This document shows positions 1 to 8,624 of a DNA stretch of 47,971 nucleotides, piece by piece. The position numbers were made by a program, and so were the translations under genes. The stretch covers positions 1-47,971 of the forward strand of contig CALKJW010000032.1 in the NCBI GenBank assembly GCA_937995595.1. Reading direction: 5' to 3'. How positions within the stretch are numbered: the stretch's first letter is position 1; each line of letters begins with the position of its first letter. The notes beneath the pieces were generated by a model. That model was not told the DNA's origin. It searched no databases and worked only from the letters and a program-made list of their open reading frames with translations. Source of the stretch: an uncultured Phycisphaerales bacterium (GTDB taxonomy: Bacteria > Planctomycetota > Phycisphaerae > Phycisphaerales > UBA1924).

Positions 1-1
1 C

Positions 2-949
2 GTGGCCAACGGGCAGTGGACGGTGTCGGGTGTGCACGTCCAGATCGACGACTGGCGGTACACACCGATCCTGTCAGGGCCGGCCGGCGCTGAGGTCGTG
101 CACAGTTTTCTCGCCTTGGGCGATCCCGCATCAATGCAGGGCTCTAACATCACTGCTGTGTGGTATCGGGCGACCGCGGGGTGCGAGTGGGTGAAGAAGG
201 CGTGGCAAGCCCAGGACGAGTGGAAGGTGATCGAGCAGATCAAGTCCGAACTCGGAATCGGCTCGGAGTTTGACGACGAGTGGGCGGTGTGGTTGCCCAA
301 GGATGGCGGCGCGGCTCCGGCGGGCGAGGGCGTGCCGTATCAGAAGGGCTTCTTCCTTGGCGATTATGTCGGTGACCTGGTCAACGCCTCCCCGGCGCGG
401 GACAGCCTCGTCGCGGCGCTCGTCTCCCTGGGGTACAGCAGCGCCGACATCGCGACGGAGAAGGCGGAGTTCACCATTGATTGCGAGTGCGACGCGGCGC
501 TCGCGGCGATGAGGGCAGGCGTCGAGGCACAGGTTCGGACCGGCTCCGACGGCGAGGCGTTGGCAACCGCCGCGCTGGCGGAGTGCGCGGCCATCTGCCT
601 TCCACGGACTTGGGTCAGCACTGGACCGAGCCCTTGGTCGGCGTGCAACATGGGGGCATTTGCGCTGACTGGTTCTACCTTTGACCCCCTCAACGGCTGG
701 TGGACCTGTACGTACACCGCCACCTGCACGCAGACAAGAACGCGTACGTTGACGCACAGGTATCTGAACTGTACCACGGCGACCTGCAACCAGTCGCAGA
801 CGCGGACCTGCACGGAGACCAACTCCTGCCTTATGGTTGCCACCGGTTGCCCGAATCCACCGAGCGCGGAGTGCATCGCCCAGTGGGGGGGTGGGCCTGG
901 GCCCGTCTGCGGCGCCGGCGGCGCTTGGGCGCCGGCCTGCAACTGGTGA
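2..949 (+). CDS. Partial Cys-rich protein with TSP1-like C-terminal repeats
   Basis: The reading frame is open to the left edge of the window, so the GTG at position 2 may be internal and the N terminus is probably missing. The first ~200 residues match no family I recognise. From about residue 205 the protein becomes rich in Trp, Cys, Thr and Arg, with WSACNMG, CTQTRTRTLT and CNQSQTRTC segments that resemble thrombospondin type 1 repeats (WSxC, then CxxxxTRxR, then C). Such modules are extracellular and disulfide-bonded, so I infer a secreted or surface protein. It has somewhat more A/T at third codon positions than the rest of the window. A zinc-ribbon membrane protein follows 13 bp downstream on the same strand. 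Function unknown. Confidence 0.6.
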   Translation: MANGQWTVSGVHVQIDDWRYTPILSGPAGAEVVHSFLALGDPASMQGSNITAVWYRATAGCEWVKKAWQAQDEWKVIEQIKSELGIGSEFDDEWAVWLPKDGGAAPAGEGVPYQKGFFLGDYVGDLVNASPARDSLVAALVSLGYSSADIATEKAEFTIDCECDAALAAMRAGVEAQVRTGSDGEALATAALAECAAICLPRTWVSTGPSPWSACNMGAFALTGSTFDPLNGWWTCTYTATCTQTRTRTLTHRYLNCTTATCNQSQTRTCTETNSCLMVATGCPNPPSAECIAQWGGGPGPVCGAGGAWAPACNW

Positions 950-962
950 ACGGGTAGGCTTT

Positions 963-1757
963 GTGAGAGCACGCAGTACTCAGTCCGGTGCCGCATCGCA
1001 GACGCCCTGGCGCCGAGGGCCGTGGTGCAGGCGTGCGATGGCTTCGCTCCTTATCGGTCTTGGGGGAACAGTCGTCACCTCTTGGGCCTGTGCAGTCCTG
1101 CCGCGCTCGCAATTCGCCGCACCACTCACGGCGCACTTTACGAGCGCCCCGGGGAACGCCGCCTGGCACGTGCAGTTGCTCCGCGCATCTTGGGTAACGC
1201 GGGTCGATACGTTTCCACCGATGCCGGGCTTCCCACCGCTGCCACCGGAATCAACGATGGTTTCGCTTCGCGGAGACGTGCCCCCATGGGCAAAGCGCAT
1301 TGTCGCAAGTCCTCCGACATCGGATGATATAAGCACGGGCCGTTGGGCGTCGCAAGTCGGCGTAGGCTGGCCGTGGCGAGCGATGTATGCTCGCGCAACC
1401 GGCGAACGCGGGACCACGGGTAGAATGCGTTGTGCAATTGACTTGCGACACGTGTTCGGGACGACCCCTCTCGATCGCCAGGGGCGCATGAAGCAGTACT
1501 TTCCCTCGTTCCCAGGGCTGCCACTGCGACCGATTTGGCCGGGCTTTGTCCTGAATGCGGCGTTGATTGCCGCGGCAGTGTTCGCCCTATGGTCCGCCTT
1601 GGCGCTCTGGGCGCGAAGGCGTGGCGAGCATCGCCTCGCGCGCGGTTTGTGCCCGTACTGCGTCTATCCCAGCCGGGGCCTGGAAGTCTGTCCGGAGTGC
1701 GGCCGCACCGTGCCGCGGTACGATCCTGCTCATCAAGGGCGCAGCGAGCACGCATGA
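963..1757 (+). CDS. Membrane protein with C-terminal zinc ribbon
   Basis: I place the start at GTG 963, just after the upstream stop; ATG 1038 is an alternative that begins directly at the first membrane segment. An Arg-rich N terminus precedes one transmembrane helix (LLIGLGGTVVTSWACAVL). A ~150-residue extracytoplasmic region follows, then a second helix (LNAALIAAAVFALWSALALW), a RRR stop-transfer patch, and a C-terminal CPYC-x9-CPEC zinc ribbon predicted to lie in the cytoplasm. This two-helix plus zinc-ribbon layout is common among uncharacterised planctomycete membrane proteins. No enzymatic motif is visible and the function is unknown. Confidence 0.7.
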   Translation: MRARSTQSGAASQTPWRRGPWCRRAMASLLIGLGGTVVTSWACAVLPRSQFAAPLTAHFTSAPGNAAWHVQLLRASWVTRVDTFPPMPGFPPLPPESTMVSLRGDVPPWAKRIVASPPTSDDISTGRWASQVGVGWPWRAMYARATGERGTTGRMRCAIDLRHVFGTTPLDRQGRMKQYFPSFPGLPLRPIWPGFVLNAALIAAAVFALWSALALWARRRGEHRLARGLCPYCVYPSRGLEVCPECGRTVPRYDPAHQGRSEHA

Positions 1758-1943
1758 AGCCGCGCGAACGGGTCAAACTCGGTGCGCCGCGCGGAGTCTG
1801 CGGCGGATCCGGTGAAGCATCAGGTTTCGGTCGCGGATCAGGACGTCGGCGATCTGAAAACGCGAGCGAGTGCGCCCTCGCTCCCAAGGACAGACTCCCA
1901 CACCCTTTGCGTTGGACCAAGCGAAGTTGCACCGGGCCCGTGT

Positions 1944-3617
1944 TTACGGGCACCCCGCGAACCACGCGGAGAGAAACGCGAAGATCGCCGGCACGCCCGG
2001 CGTCCCGCCGAACTCGTACGCCGCCGGATCGCCGTCGAACCACGCGGAGAGGAACGCGAAGATGTCCGCCACTTCGCGCTGGCCGTTGCCGTCAAAGTCC
2101 GCCGCGCACGACGCGGGGCGCAGGTAGAACACGCCGCGGCCGTTGGGCCCGCCCAGCGCGGCGATCGCGGCGTCGTCCATCGCCTCGTCGGTGTACGCGA
2201 AGTTAGCGACGTACACGCTCTCGCCTCGCCCCTGCAGGTCGGCGAACAGGCACGTGGTCGCGGCCATGGGCGCCGCGGCGGAGTTGGGGCTCTTGGCCCA
2301 CGGGCTCGGGAACTGGCCCCAGTCGTTCCACGTCGCGGGCGCGACGGCGCTGCCCTCGGGCAGGTCGAGCGGCATCGCGAGGTTCGCCGCGGGCAGGTCG
2401 CCCCAGCGCGGCGCGCTCTCGCGGCAACTGGCGTAGAGCCAGCCCGAGCCGGTGACGCCGAGCAGTTGCCCGTTGACAAACACGCGGCTGTTGAACGCGC
2501 GGTAGTGATCGCAGGCGATGACCAGCCGGAACCACTGGTTGGGCTGGATCTGCGGCGCGGCGAGGTAGTTCGCCTCGCTCACCCAGTAGCCGATGCGCGC
2601 CTGCCCCCCGACGATGCGGATAAACGCGTCCGCGCTCGCGGCGTTGTTGTGGTTGTCCTCGATCAGCGCGACGGTGCCGCCCGCGTCCCACACGCTCTGC
2701 GGGATCAGCAGGTCCCACACCATGGTCCACTGACCGTTGCGGTCCTCGGGCCAGTTGTCGCGGTTGGCGCTCCAGAAGGCCAGGCCGATGCCGCGGCGCT
2801 TGGCGGAGTTGCCGGGGTCGGCGGTGTCGCGCGTCGGGCTGGTGCGGTAGACCGTGTCGATCTCGCCGCCGACGGGCGGCAGCCCGAACTCGGCCGTGGT
2901 TCCGAACTGCGACTGCGCGGCGGTCACGCCGTGGGCGGTGGGGGGGTTGGGGTAGGTGTCCTCGGCGCCGATGCCGCCGAGGATCGGCCCGAACGCCGCG
3001 TCGTCGAGAAACCGCATCTTGCCGGGGCCCGACGCGGGCGCAAGCCCCAACTGTTTCACCGACAGCAGATTGCCCTGGAAGTGAAACTCGGAGCGCACCG
3101 GCGGGGGCGGCGTCCATGTCTGCACGTGCCCGCCGCCGGAGTTGACGTTGAAGCCGAAGCCGGACGGCTTGGTAATGTTGCGGATCGCCGCGCGGCAGCG
3201 ACCATCGGCGAGGATCTCCTGCTCGAAGGTGAAACTCAGCGTCAGGCCGGAGAAGGTGCCGGCGAGCGTCTCGTTGTCAAGATCGGTCGGGATCGTGCCC
3301 GGCGGGTTGCGCACCGCGCCGAAGAGGAACCGCTGCTGGCCGACGGAGAAGGTGTTGATGACGCTGGCCAGTTGAGTCGGCGAAGGAACGAGAATGAACC
3401 CGAGCAGACCGCTGCCGGTGACAACGGGGTTGAACGCGTAGCGGTACCCCGGCGCGGGGAAGATGGTCGCGGTGGACGTGCGAACAACATCGGGCGCGGT
3501 CGTGCCGCTGGAGGGGATCGAGGCGCCGGTGAAGTCGACAAAGACGTAGTCTGCCTGGCCCGCGGCCGCGCCGGAAAGAGCGAGCAAGGCAAGGCCGCCG
3601 AAGATGGCCGATCGCAT
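1944..3617 (-). CDS. Exported LamG-like protein with dockerin-type C-terminal tag
   Basis: The chosen ATG (3617) starts a clear signal peptide (MRSAIFGGLALLALSGAAAG, 20 residues) and has a CGGAG ribosome site upstream. The longer frame adds 16 residues that would hide the signal. The body (~500 residues) is beta-rich. Around residues 300-400 it has features of a concanavalin A/LamG-like lectin fold (NQWFRLVIACD, FVNGQLLGV), and I see no catalytic signature. The end has a dockerin-like EF-hand (DFDGNGQREVADIFAFLSAW) and then GVPAIFAFLSAWFAGCP. This is the Gly-Cys-ended dockerin-like tag common in Phycisphaerales exported proteins and presumed to anchor them at the cell surface. The metalloprotease at 27733 has nearly the same tag. 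A role in binding or degrading extracellular polysaccharide is inference only. Confidence 0.85.
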   Translation of the reverse strand: MRSAIFGGLALLALSGAAAGQADYVFVDFTGASIPSSGTTAPDVVRTSTATIFPAPGYRYAFNPVVTGSGLLGFILVPSPTQLASVINTFSVGQQRFLFGAVRNPPGTIPTDLDNETLAGTFSGLTLSFTFEQEILADGRCRAAIRNITKPSGFGFNVNSGGGHVQTWTPPPPVRSEFHFQGNLLSVKQLGLAPASGPGKMRFLDDAAFGPILGGIGAEDTYPNPPTAHGVTAAQSQFGTTAEFGLPPVGGEIDTVYRTSPTRDTADPGNSAKRRGIGLAFWSANRDNWPEDRNGQWTMVWDLLIPQSVWDAGGTVALIEDNHNNAASADAFIRIVGGQARIGYWVSEANYLAAPQIQPNQWFRLVIACDHYRAFNSRVFVNGQLLGVTGSGWLYASCRESAPRWGDLPAANLAMPLDLPEGSAVAPATWNDWGQFPSPWAKSPNSAAAPMAATTCLFADLQGRGESVYVANFAYTDEAMDDAAIAALGGPNGRGVFYLRPASCAADFDGNGQREVADIFAFLSAWFDGDPAAYEFGGTPGVPAIFAFLSAWFAGCP

Positions 3618-3665
3618 GATGGGTGCTCCGGATGGGCCGCGGTCAAGGGTGCCCGCGGCGTTCAC

Positions 3666-3694
3666 AGGCTACCCGGTTTCGCAGGGCATTGGAA
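3666..3694 (-). promoter_or_regulatory. Weak promoter candidate for the dockerin-tagged gene
   Basis: On the minus strand TTCCAA (3694-3689), a 17-bp spacer and TAGCCT (3671-3666) stand about 50 bp before the start at 3617. The -35 is poor; the TAnnnT -10 fits other elements in the window. Confidence 0.3.
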
Positions 3695-3760
3695 GGGCCA
3701 AGGGCCGGCCCGCGCCGGGATTGCATCAAGAATTCGCCTGTGCAGGCCGGCCGGGCGTGG

Positions 3761-3766
3761 TAGACT
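3761..3766 (+). promoter_or_regulatory. -10-like element TAGACT before the prepilin gene
   Basis: TAGACT lies 27 bp before the ATG at 3794, with a GGGAG ribosome site between. No convincing -35 is seen 16-18 bp upstream. The same hexamer occurs before the genes at 27733 and 41448. Confidence 0.35.
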
Positions 3767-3793
3767 GGCCCTCTGGTACCGGGAGCCGCCGGG

Positions 3794-4681
3794 ATGGGCC
3801 AAAGGCGAGCCTTCACGCTGATCGAACTGCTGGTGGTGATCGCGATCGTCGCGCTGCTGGTCGGTCTGCTCCTGCCCGCGGTGGGCAAGGCCCGCGAGTC
3901 GGCGCGGCGGTCCAAGTGCCTCTCGAACACGCGGCAGATGGCGCTGGCGTGCAACGCCTACTCCAACGACGTGCCCGGGGGGTACTTCATCCCGGCGTTC
4001 TTCGACTGGGAGGACAACATCGGCTGGCTGTTCCCCGAGTACATCGCCGACTACGCGGTGGCGATCTGCCCTTCGACGCGCAACGCGGTGCGGCCAGACC
4101 TGATGCTCAGCGACGAACTGGGGTCGGACGTGTTCGACCTGTACGGGCGCGACTTCATCCGCGACACCTTCTGGTCGGGGCGCGACCGATTCGACAGCGA
4201 GGGCGGGCACAGTTACGAGATCCGCGCGTGGTTCACGGCGGGCAAGTACCTCGACGGGCGGATCATCCTCGTGCCCCCACCGGCGACGGTGGGGGACCAG
4301 TTGGGCTGGAACCGCGCGCAGGTGCCCGGCGCGTTCGGCCTGCAGACGCGCAACCTGCTGAAGAAGCACGCGAACGTGACCTTCCCCGACCGCTGCTACC
4401 TGTTCATCGACAACGACAACGACCAGTCGATCCTGCCGAGCGTGGGCCGGCCCGACGGGATCAACAACTGGCCCGACCCGTGGAACAACCACGGGACCGA
4501 GGGGTACAACATATCGTTTGTCGACGGGCACGCGCGGTTCTTCCGCGCCGATGACAAACTGGTGCGGATGTACCTCGACAGTTGGGACGAGCCGCCGCCG
4601 AACTACCAGAACGTCTCGCCGTACCGGCAGAACAACATCTCGCACATGGGGCAGACGATCCCGGAGTATTACCTGCCGTGA
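3794..4681 (+). CDS. Prepilin-type protein with DG-containing C-terminal motif
   Basis: The N terminus [26 protein letters not shown] is a class III prepilin signal: basic leader, cleavage before Phe, Glu at mature position 5, then a hydrophobic helix. The residue before the cut is Ala, not the usual Gly. The ~260-residue globular part ends with [14 protein letters not shown], a variant of the planctomycete H-x9-DG motif with one extra residue in the gap. Such proteins are abundant in Planctomycetota and are processed by prepilin peptidase into type II secretion/pilus-like fibres. It stands alone, divergent from the dockerin-tagged gene and convergent with ubiD. The exact fibre it joins is unknown. 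Confidence 0.88.
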   Translation: MGQRRAFTLIELLVVIAIVALLVGLLLPAVGKARESARRSKCLSNTRQMALACNAYSNDVPGGYFIPAFFDWEDNIGWLFPEYIADYAVAICPSTRNAVRPDLMLSDELGSDVFDLYGRDFIRDTFWSGRDRFDSEGGHSYEIRAWFTAGKYLDGRIILVPPPATVGDQLGWNRAQVPGAFGLQTRNLLKKHANVTFPDRCYLFIDNDNDQSILPSVGRPDGINNWPDPWNNHGTEGYNISFVDGHARFFRADDKLVRMYLDSWDEPPPNYQNVSPYRQNNISHMGQTIPEYYLP

Positions 4682-4723
4682 GTGCGTATGCGCGGCGGGT
4701 TGGCAGGTGATCGGAGTCCGCTG

Positions 4724-6832
4724 TTATGTGGGTGAGCCCGAGCGGACCGCGCCGGCACTGCTGTGTGCTCCGGTACTCATCCTCAGAATCGGCGGCCAGT
4801 CGCGCACGGGCAGGCCGTTGATGGTCTCGCCGGCACGCTTGGGCGTCGCATCAAACGCCACGCGGCGGCCGCACCTGCTCGGGTAGCGGTCGCGGTCGGG
4901 CGCGGTGTTGGCCATCCAGTGGAACAGCGCATCGTCGAGGTTCGCAAGGTCCGCATCGGGGCCGACGACGATGGTCCACCGCGGCAGGGCGACGTCGTCG
5001 GCCAGCGCGCCGATGGCCTTGATCACCGCGGCGCCCCGCGCGCCCGGCGCGGCGCGCAGCAGCAGCCACCACCCGCCCAGTTCATCGGGGATGCTCGCAT
5101 CGCGCACACCCTCGACCGCGCGCAGTCTCGCCTCGGCCGCACGCGCGGCCTCGCCGAGCACCGGGCCGATCTCGCCCGCGGCGCACAGGTCCGCCGCGAG
5201 GGGGTCCAGCGCGTGGTGGGTCGGGTGCTCTTCGGCGTCGCCGCGCTTGCGGGTGGCGTCGAGGCCCATCTTCCCGCCCGCGCCCAGGAACGGCGCGGCG
5301 TGATCGAGAATGTCGAGCGGCCCGCGGACCAGTTCGCTGTCGCGCGCGGGCAGGCAGCGCTCGCCGACGGCCCGCAGCACGGCCGTCGTGTCGTGCACGT
5401 CCACGTCGTCATCGACGACGACGATCGTCTTGGTCCACGCCATCTGCCCCGCGCCCCAGACCGAGTGCATCACCCGGCGCGCCTGCAGCGGGTACTCCTT
5501 CCGAACCTTCAGGAACGCGCAGTTGTGGAACGCGCCGAACATCGGCAGGTCGTAGTCGATGACGTCGTGGATGATCGTGCGCAGCAGCGGCAGGAAGAGT
5601 CGCTCGGTCGCCTTGCCCATGAAGTAGTCCTCCTGCGGGGGCAGGCCGACGACCGTCGTGGGGTAGACGGGGTCGCGCCGGTGCGTGACCGCCGTCACTT
5701 CGAGGACCGGGTAGCGGTCCGGCAGCGAGTAGAACCCGGTGTGGTCGCCGAACGGACCCTCGAAGACCGCGCCCGGGCCCAACGATGCCGTATGTGCAGG
5801 AGAAGATCCGGCAGAACTGCGCGGGTCCCAGCCCGGCAGGCCGGCCTCGTGGCTCACGTAGCCCTCGATCACGATCTCCGCGTTGGCCGGCACGTCCAGC
5901 GGCACCGTCACGCCGCGGCACAGCGGGATGCCGCGCCGGTTCAGGAACCCCGCCAGCAGCAGTTCGCTGATGCCCGGCGGCATGGGCGCCGTCGCGGCGT
6001 AGGGAAGCACGCTCTCGCCGCCGAGGACGATCGCCACGGGCATCTTCCTTCCGCGGGCCTTCCACGAGCGCCAGTGCCGCGCGCCGTCGTGGTGCATGTG
6101 CCAGTGCATCGCCATGATGCGATTGCCGAGCAGTTGCACGCGGTACATGCCGATGTTGCGGCTCGGCGGGCTGGGGTGGTCGGCGTCGTCGGCGTGGATG
6201 GTGTGAATCCCGCCGAGCGTCACGTAGCGCCCGCGGTACCGCTGGTTCCATTCCCTGCCGCGCCCGATGCCCGGAACGTGGTCGTTGATGTCCGCCGGGT
6301 AGCCCAGCGCGCCCGGGTCGCCGTCCAGCGGCCAGCAGCGCAGCAGCGGCAGGCGCGTGAGGTCCACGTCGTCGCCGGTGACGACGACCTGCTGGCACGG
6401 GCCGCGCCCGCGCACCTTCCTCGGCGGAATCTTCGCCAGTTCGAGCAGTTCGGGGAGTTTCTTGAGTTTGGCCAGCAGCGTGGGGGGCGGCTCGGGCTTG
6501 ACGAGGTGGCCGATCCGGGCGGCCAAGCCTTCGAGCCCTTCCGCGTCGCACCCGAGCGCCATCTCCATCCGCCGGTAACTTCCGAACTGGTTGATCAGCA
6601 CCGGGATGTCGGAACCTTCGACGTTCTCGCACAGCAGCGCACGCCCGCCGAGGTGGCAGAACCGCGGATCGGTCCGACGCGTCGGCTCGGCGGGCAGGCT
6701 CGGCGCGGGCGACCTGCTCTCGCGGTCGGCCAGCGCCGTGATCTCCAGCAGCGGCGAGACGCGTGCCGCAATACGCTTCAACTCCCCCGCCCGCTCAAGC
6801 GCCGCGACGAACTCGCGCGTGTTCTCGTACAT
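4724..6832 (-). CDS. ubiD: UbiD-family decarboxylase (prenylated-FMN dependent)
   Basis: UbiD enzymes reversibly decarboxylate aromatic or alpha,beta-unsaturated acids with prenylated FMN made by UbiX. Members act in ubiquinone or menaquinone biosynthesis. The protein (702 residues) begins MYENTREFVAALE as expected. It has the cofactor-binding core RNIGMYRVQLLGNRIMAMHW followed by HMHHDGARHW, then the EIVIEGYV strand with the conserved Glu, EGPFGDHTGFYS, and the C-terminal VVVDDDVDVHD region. It is longer than typical UbiD (~490-600 residues), with a Gly/Ser-rich loop before EGPFGDHTG and an extended C terminus. A menaquinone (futalosine-type) decarboxylase is a likely role in a planctomycete, but substrate cannot be read from sequence. 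The start lies 13 bp from the divergent methyltransferase start. Confidence 0.9.
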   Translation of the reverse strand: MYENTREFVAALERAGELKRIAARVSPLLEITALADRESRSPAPSLPAEPTRRTDPRFCHLGGRALLCENVEGSDIPVLINQFGSYRRMEMALGCDAEGLEGLAARIGHLVKPEPPPTLLAKLKKLPELLELAKIPPRKVRGRGPCQQVVVTGDDVDLTRLPLLRCWPLDGDPGALGYPADINDHVPGIGRGREWNQRYRGRYVTLGGIHTIHADDADHPSPPSRNIGMYRVQLLGNRIMAMHWHMHHDGARHWRSWKARGRKMPVAIVLGGESVLPYAATAPMPPGISELLLAGFLNRRGIPLCRGVTVPLDVPANAEIVIEGYVSHEAGLPGWDPRSSAGSSPAHTASLGPGAVFEGPFGDHTGFYSLPDRYPVLEVTAVTHRRDPVYPTTVVGLPPQEDYFMGKATERLFLPLLRTIIHDVIDYDLPMFGAFHNCAFLKVRKEYPLQARRVMHSVWGAGQMAWTKTIVVVDDDVDVHDTTAVLRAVGERCLPARDSELVRGPLDILDHAAPFLGAGGKMGLDATRKRGDAEEHPTHHALDPLAADLCAAGEIGPVLGEAARAAEARLRAVEGVRDASIPDELGGWWLLLRAAPGARGAAVIKAIGALADDVALPRWTIVVGPDADLANLDDALFHWMANTAPDRDRYPSRCGRRVAFDATPKRAGETINGLPVRDWPPILRMSTGAHSSAGAVRSGSPT

Positions 6833-6840
6833 TGGTGCAC

Positions 6841-6846
6841 AGCGTA
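6841..6846 (-). promoter_or_regulatory. -10-like TACGCT 8 nt before the ubiD start
   Basis: On the minus strand TACGCT (6846-6841) is followed by 8 nt and then the ATG at 6832. Transcription from the usual distance would begin 1-2 nt before the start codon, so a leaderless mRNA is possible. No Shine-Dalgarno is present. On the plus strand TACATT (6828-6833) lies 12 nt before the methyltransferase ATG. Confidence 0.35.
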
Positions 6847-7529
6847 TGTCCGGCCCGCCGACCAATCCCGCCCAGCCCAAGGCCCAGCACTTCGCCCAGA
6901 AGCGCGACTGGCCGGGGTACTTCTCCGTCGTGCTGGGCAAGCCGCCAAGGGAAACGCTGATCTCCGCGCTTGATCGCTTCGAGCGCGAGGGCGCGGCCGA
7001 TTCGCGCGGCGGGCACGGCGCGTCGCTGGCCATCGACCTGGGTTGCGGCGAAGGGCGCGACACGCTCGAACTGCTCCGGCGCGGCTGGCGCGTGCTGGCG
7101 ATCGACTCGCACCCGATGGCGCTCGACCTGCTGCTGCCGCGCGTGCCGACCGATCAGCGCGACCGCTTGACCGCGCGGGTCGCGGCGTTCGAAGGCCTGT
7201 CATTGCCCGCCGCGCGGCTTGTCAACGCCTCGTTCTCGCTCCCGTTCTGCGAGCCGGCGCACTTCGATGCGCTCTGGGCGGCGATCGTCGCGGCGGTCGA
7301 ACCCGGCGGGCGCTTCGCCGGCCAGTTGTTCGGCGACCGGGATTCGTGGGCGACGATCCCCGACCGCTCGCACCAGACCGAGCAGCGCGCCCGGGCGATG
7401 CTCGCGGCGTTCGACCTCGAAGAGTTCCGCGTCGAGGAGAAGGACGACAACGACGCCACCGGAAATCCCAAGCACTGGCACGTGTTCCACGTCGTGGCGC
7501 GCAGGCGCCGAGCAGCCGCGGAGGTTTGA
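6846..7529 (+). CDS. Class I SAM-dependent methyltransferase
   Basis: The 227-residue protein contains the glycine-rich SAM-binding loop LAIDLGCGEGRDTLELLRRGW (motif I, near residues 60-80), an acidic end of strand 2 (VLAIDSHP) and a DALWAAIVAAVEPGGRFAGQLFG segment typical of motif III. It resembles small TehB-like cytosolic methyltransferases. The substrate is unknown. It is first in a tight operon with an ABC ATPase, whose TTG start follows its stop without a gap, and a permease. A link to export of a methylated or toxic compound is suggested only by this context. ATG 6846 was chosen because the next residues match the start of the domain. Confidence 0.85.
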   Translation: MSGPPTNPAQPKAQHFAQKRDWPGYFSVVLGKPPRETLISALDRFEREGAADSRGGHGASLAIDLGCGEGRDTLELLRRGWRVLAIDSHPMALDLLLPRVPTDQRDRLTARVAAFEGLSLPAARLVNASFSLPFCEPAHFDALWAAIVAAVEPGGRFAGQLFGDRDSWATIPDRSHQTEQRARAMLAAFDLEEFRVEEKDDNDATGNPKHWHVFHVVARRRRAAAEV

Positions 7530-8624
7530 TTGACCCAGCACGCCAACAGCCCGGCTCCGGCACGTGCCGCGGCCCCCGCCGCGGAGCGATTCCGGGGCGA
7601 TTGGGTGATCGACGTCCGCAACGTGGACAAGCAGTACACCGGCTGGACCGGTCGGGGGCGCGTGCACGCGCTCCGCGGCATCGACATGCGCGTGCACCGC
7701 GGCTCGGTGTTCGGCCTGCTGGGCCCCAACGGCGCGGGCAAGAGCACGCTGGTCAAGATCCTGATGACGGTGATCCGGCCCACGCGGTGCGAGGGCACGT
7801 TCCTGGGCATGCCGGTCGGCCACAAGCCCACGCTCCGGCGCGTCGGGTACCTGCCGGAGCACCACCGGTTCCCGGAGTATCTCACCGCGGCTCAGGTGCT
7901 GGACTTCTTCGGCGCGCTGTCCGACGTGCCGCGGGCCGAGCGCCGGCGGCGCTCGAGCGAACTGCTCGAACTGGTCGGCCTGACGACTTGGGCCGGCAAG
8001 AAGGTCAAGGGGTTCTCCAAGGGCATGCGGCAGCGGCTGGGCATCGCCAACGCGCTGATGAGCGACCCCGATCTGGTCGTGCTCGACGAGCCGACCGACG
8101 GCGTGGACCCGGTGGGCCGGCGCGACATCCGCAACCTTCTGGTGCGCCTGCGCGACGAGGGCCGGACGGTCTTCCTGAACTCGCACCTGCTGAGCGAACT
8201 GGAGATGGTCTGCGACCGCGTCGCGATCCTGGTGCAGGGCGTGGTGTCGTCGCAGGGCACGATCGAGGAACTCACGCGGCACAGCCGGCGGTACGAGGTC
8301 GAGGTCGCGCCCGGCTCCGAAGCGGCCACGGGCGAGGCCGTCGCCGCGTCGGGGGCCGCCGCGCGGCTCGCGGGCGGGGTCATCACCATCGAGACCGACG
8401 ACGCGGCGCGCGTGCAGCCGGTGATCGACGCGCTGCGGTCGCGCGGCGTGGTCATCCGCGCCGTGCGGCCCGTGCGGTCGTCGCTCGAGGACCTGTTCAT
8501 GCAGGCGGTCACCGATCCGAACACGGGGCGCGCCCTGGCGCCGGGCGCGGCCGGCGCGGCGCGCGGCGAGGCGGGCGGCGCCCCGCGCGCCGGGCTCATG
8601 GGCGAACCGGAGGCGGCGCGATGA
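7530..8624 (+). CDS. ABC transporter ATP-binding protein
   Basis: This is the ATPase of an ABC-2-type exporter. Walker A GPNGAGKS is at residues 65-72, the signature is FSKGMRQR, and Walker B is LVVLDEPTDGVD with a following H-loop NSHLL. After the ~230-residue nucleotide-binding domain comes a ~100-residue accessory region, as in NatA/CcmA-like proteins, then an Ala/Gly-rich tail. Translation probably starts at TTG 7530, immediately after the upstream TGA, because GGAGG lies 6 nt before it. The stop overlaps the permease start in ATGA, implying translational coupling. The transported substrate is unknown. Confidence 0.93.
   Translation: MTQHANSPAPARAAAPAAERFRGDWVIDVRNVDKQYTGWTGRGRVHALRGIDMRVHRGSVFGLLGPNGAGKSTLVKILMTVIRPTRCEGTFLGMPVGHKPTLRRVGYLPEHHRFPEYLTAAQVLDFFGALSDVPRAERRRRSSELLELVGLTTWAGKKVKGFSKGMRQRLGIANALMSDPDLVVLDEPTDGVDPVGRRDIRNLLVRLRDEGRTVFLNSHLLSELEMVCDRVAILVQGVVSSQGTIEELTRHSRRYEVEVAPGSEAATGEAVAASGAAARLAGGVITIETDDAARVQPVIDALRSRGVVIRAVRPVRSSLEDLFMQAVTDPNTGRALAPGAAGAARGEAGGAPRAGLMGEPEAAR

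Noticed and set aside
4763-6973. A 736-codon plus-strand frame opposite ubiD
   Set aside because: Low-complexity Arg/His/Val composition and no motifs; ubiD on the other strand is unmistakable.
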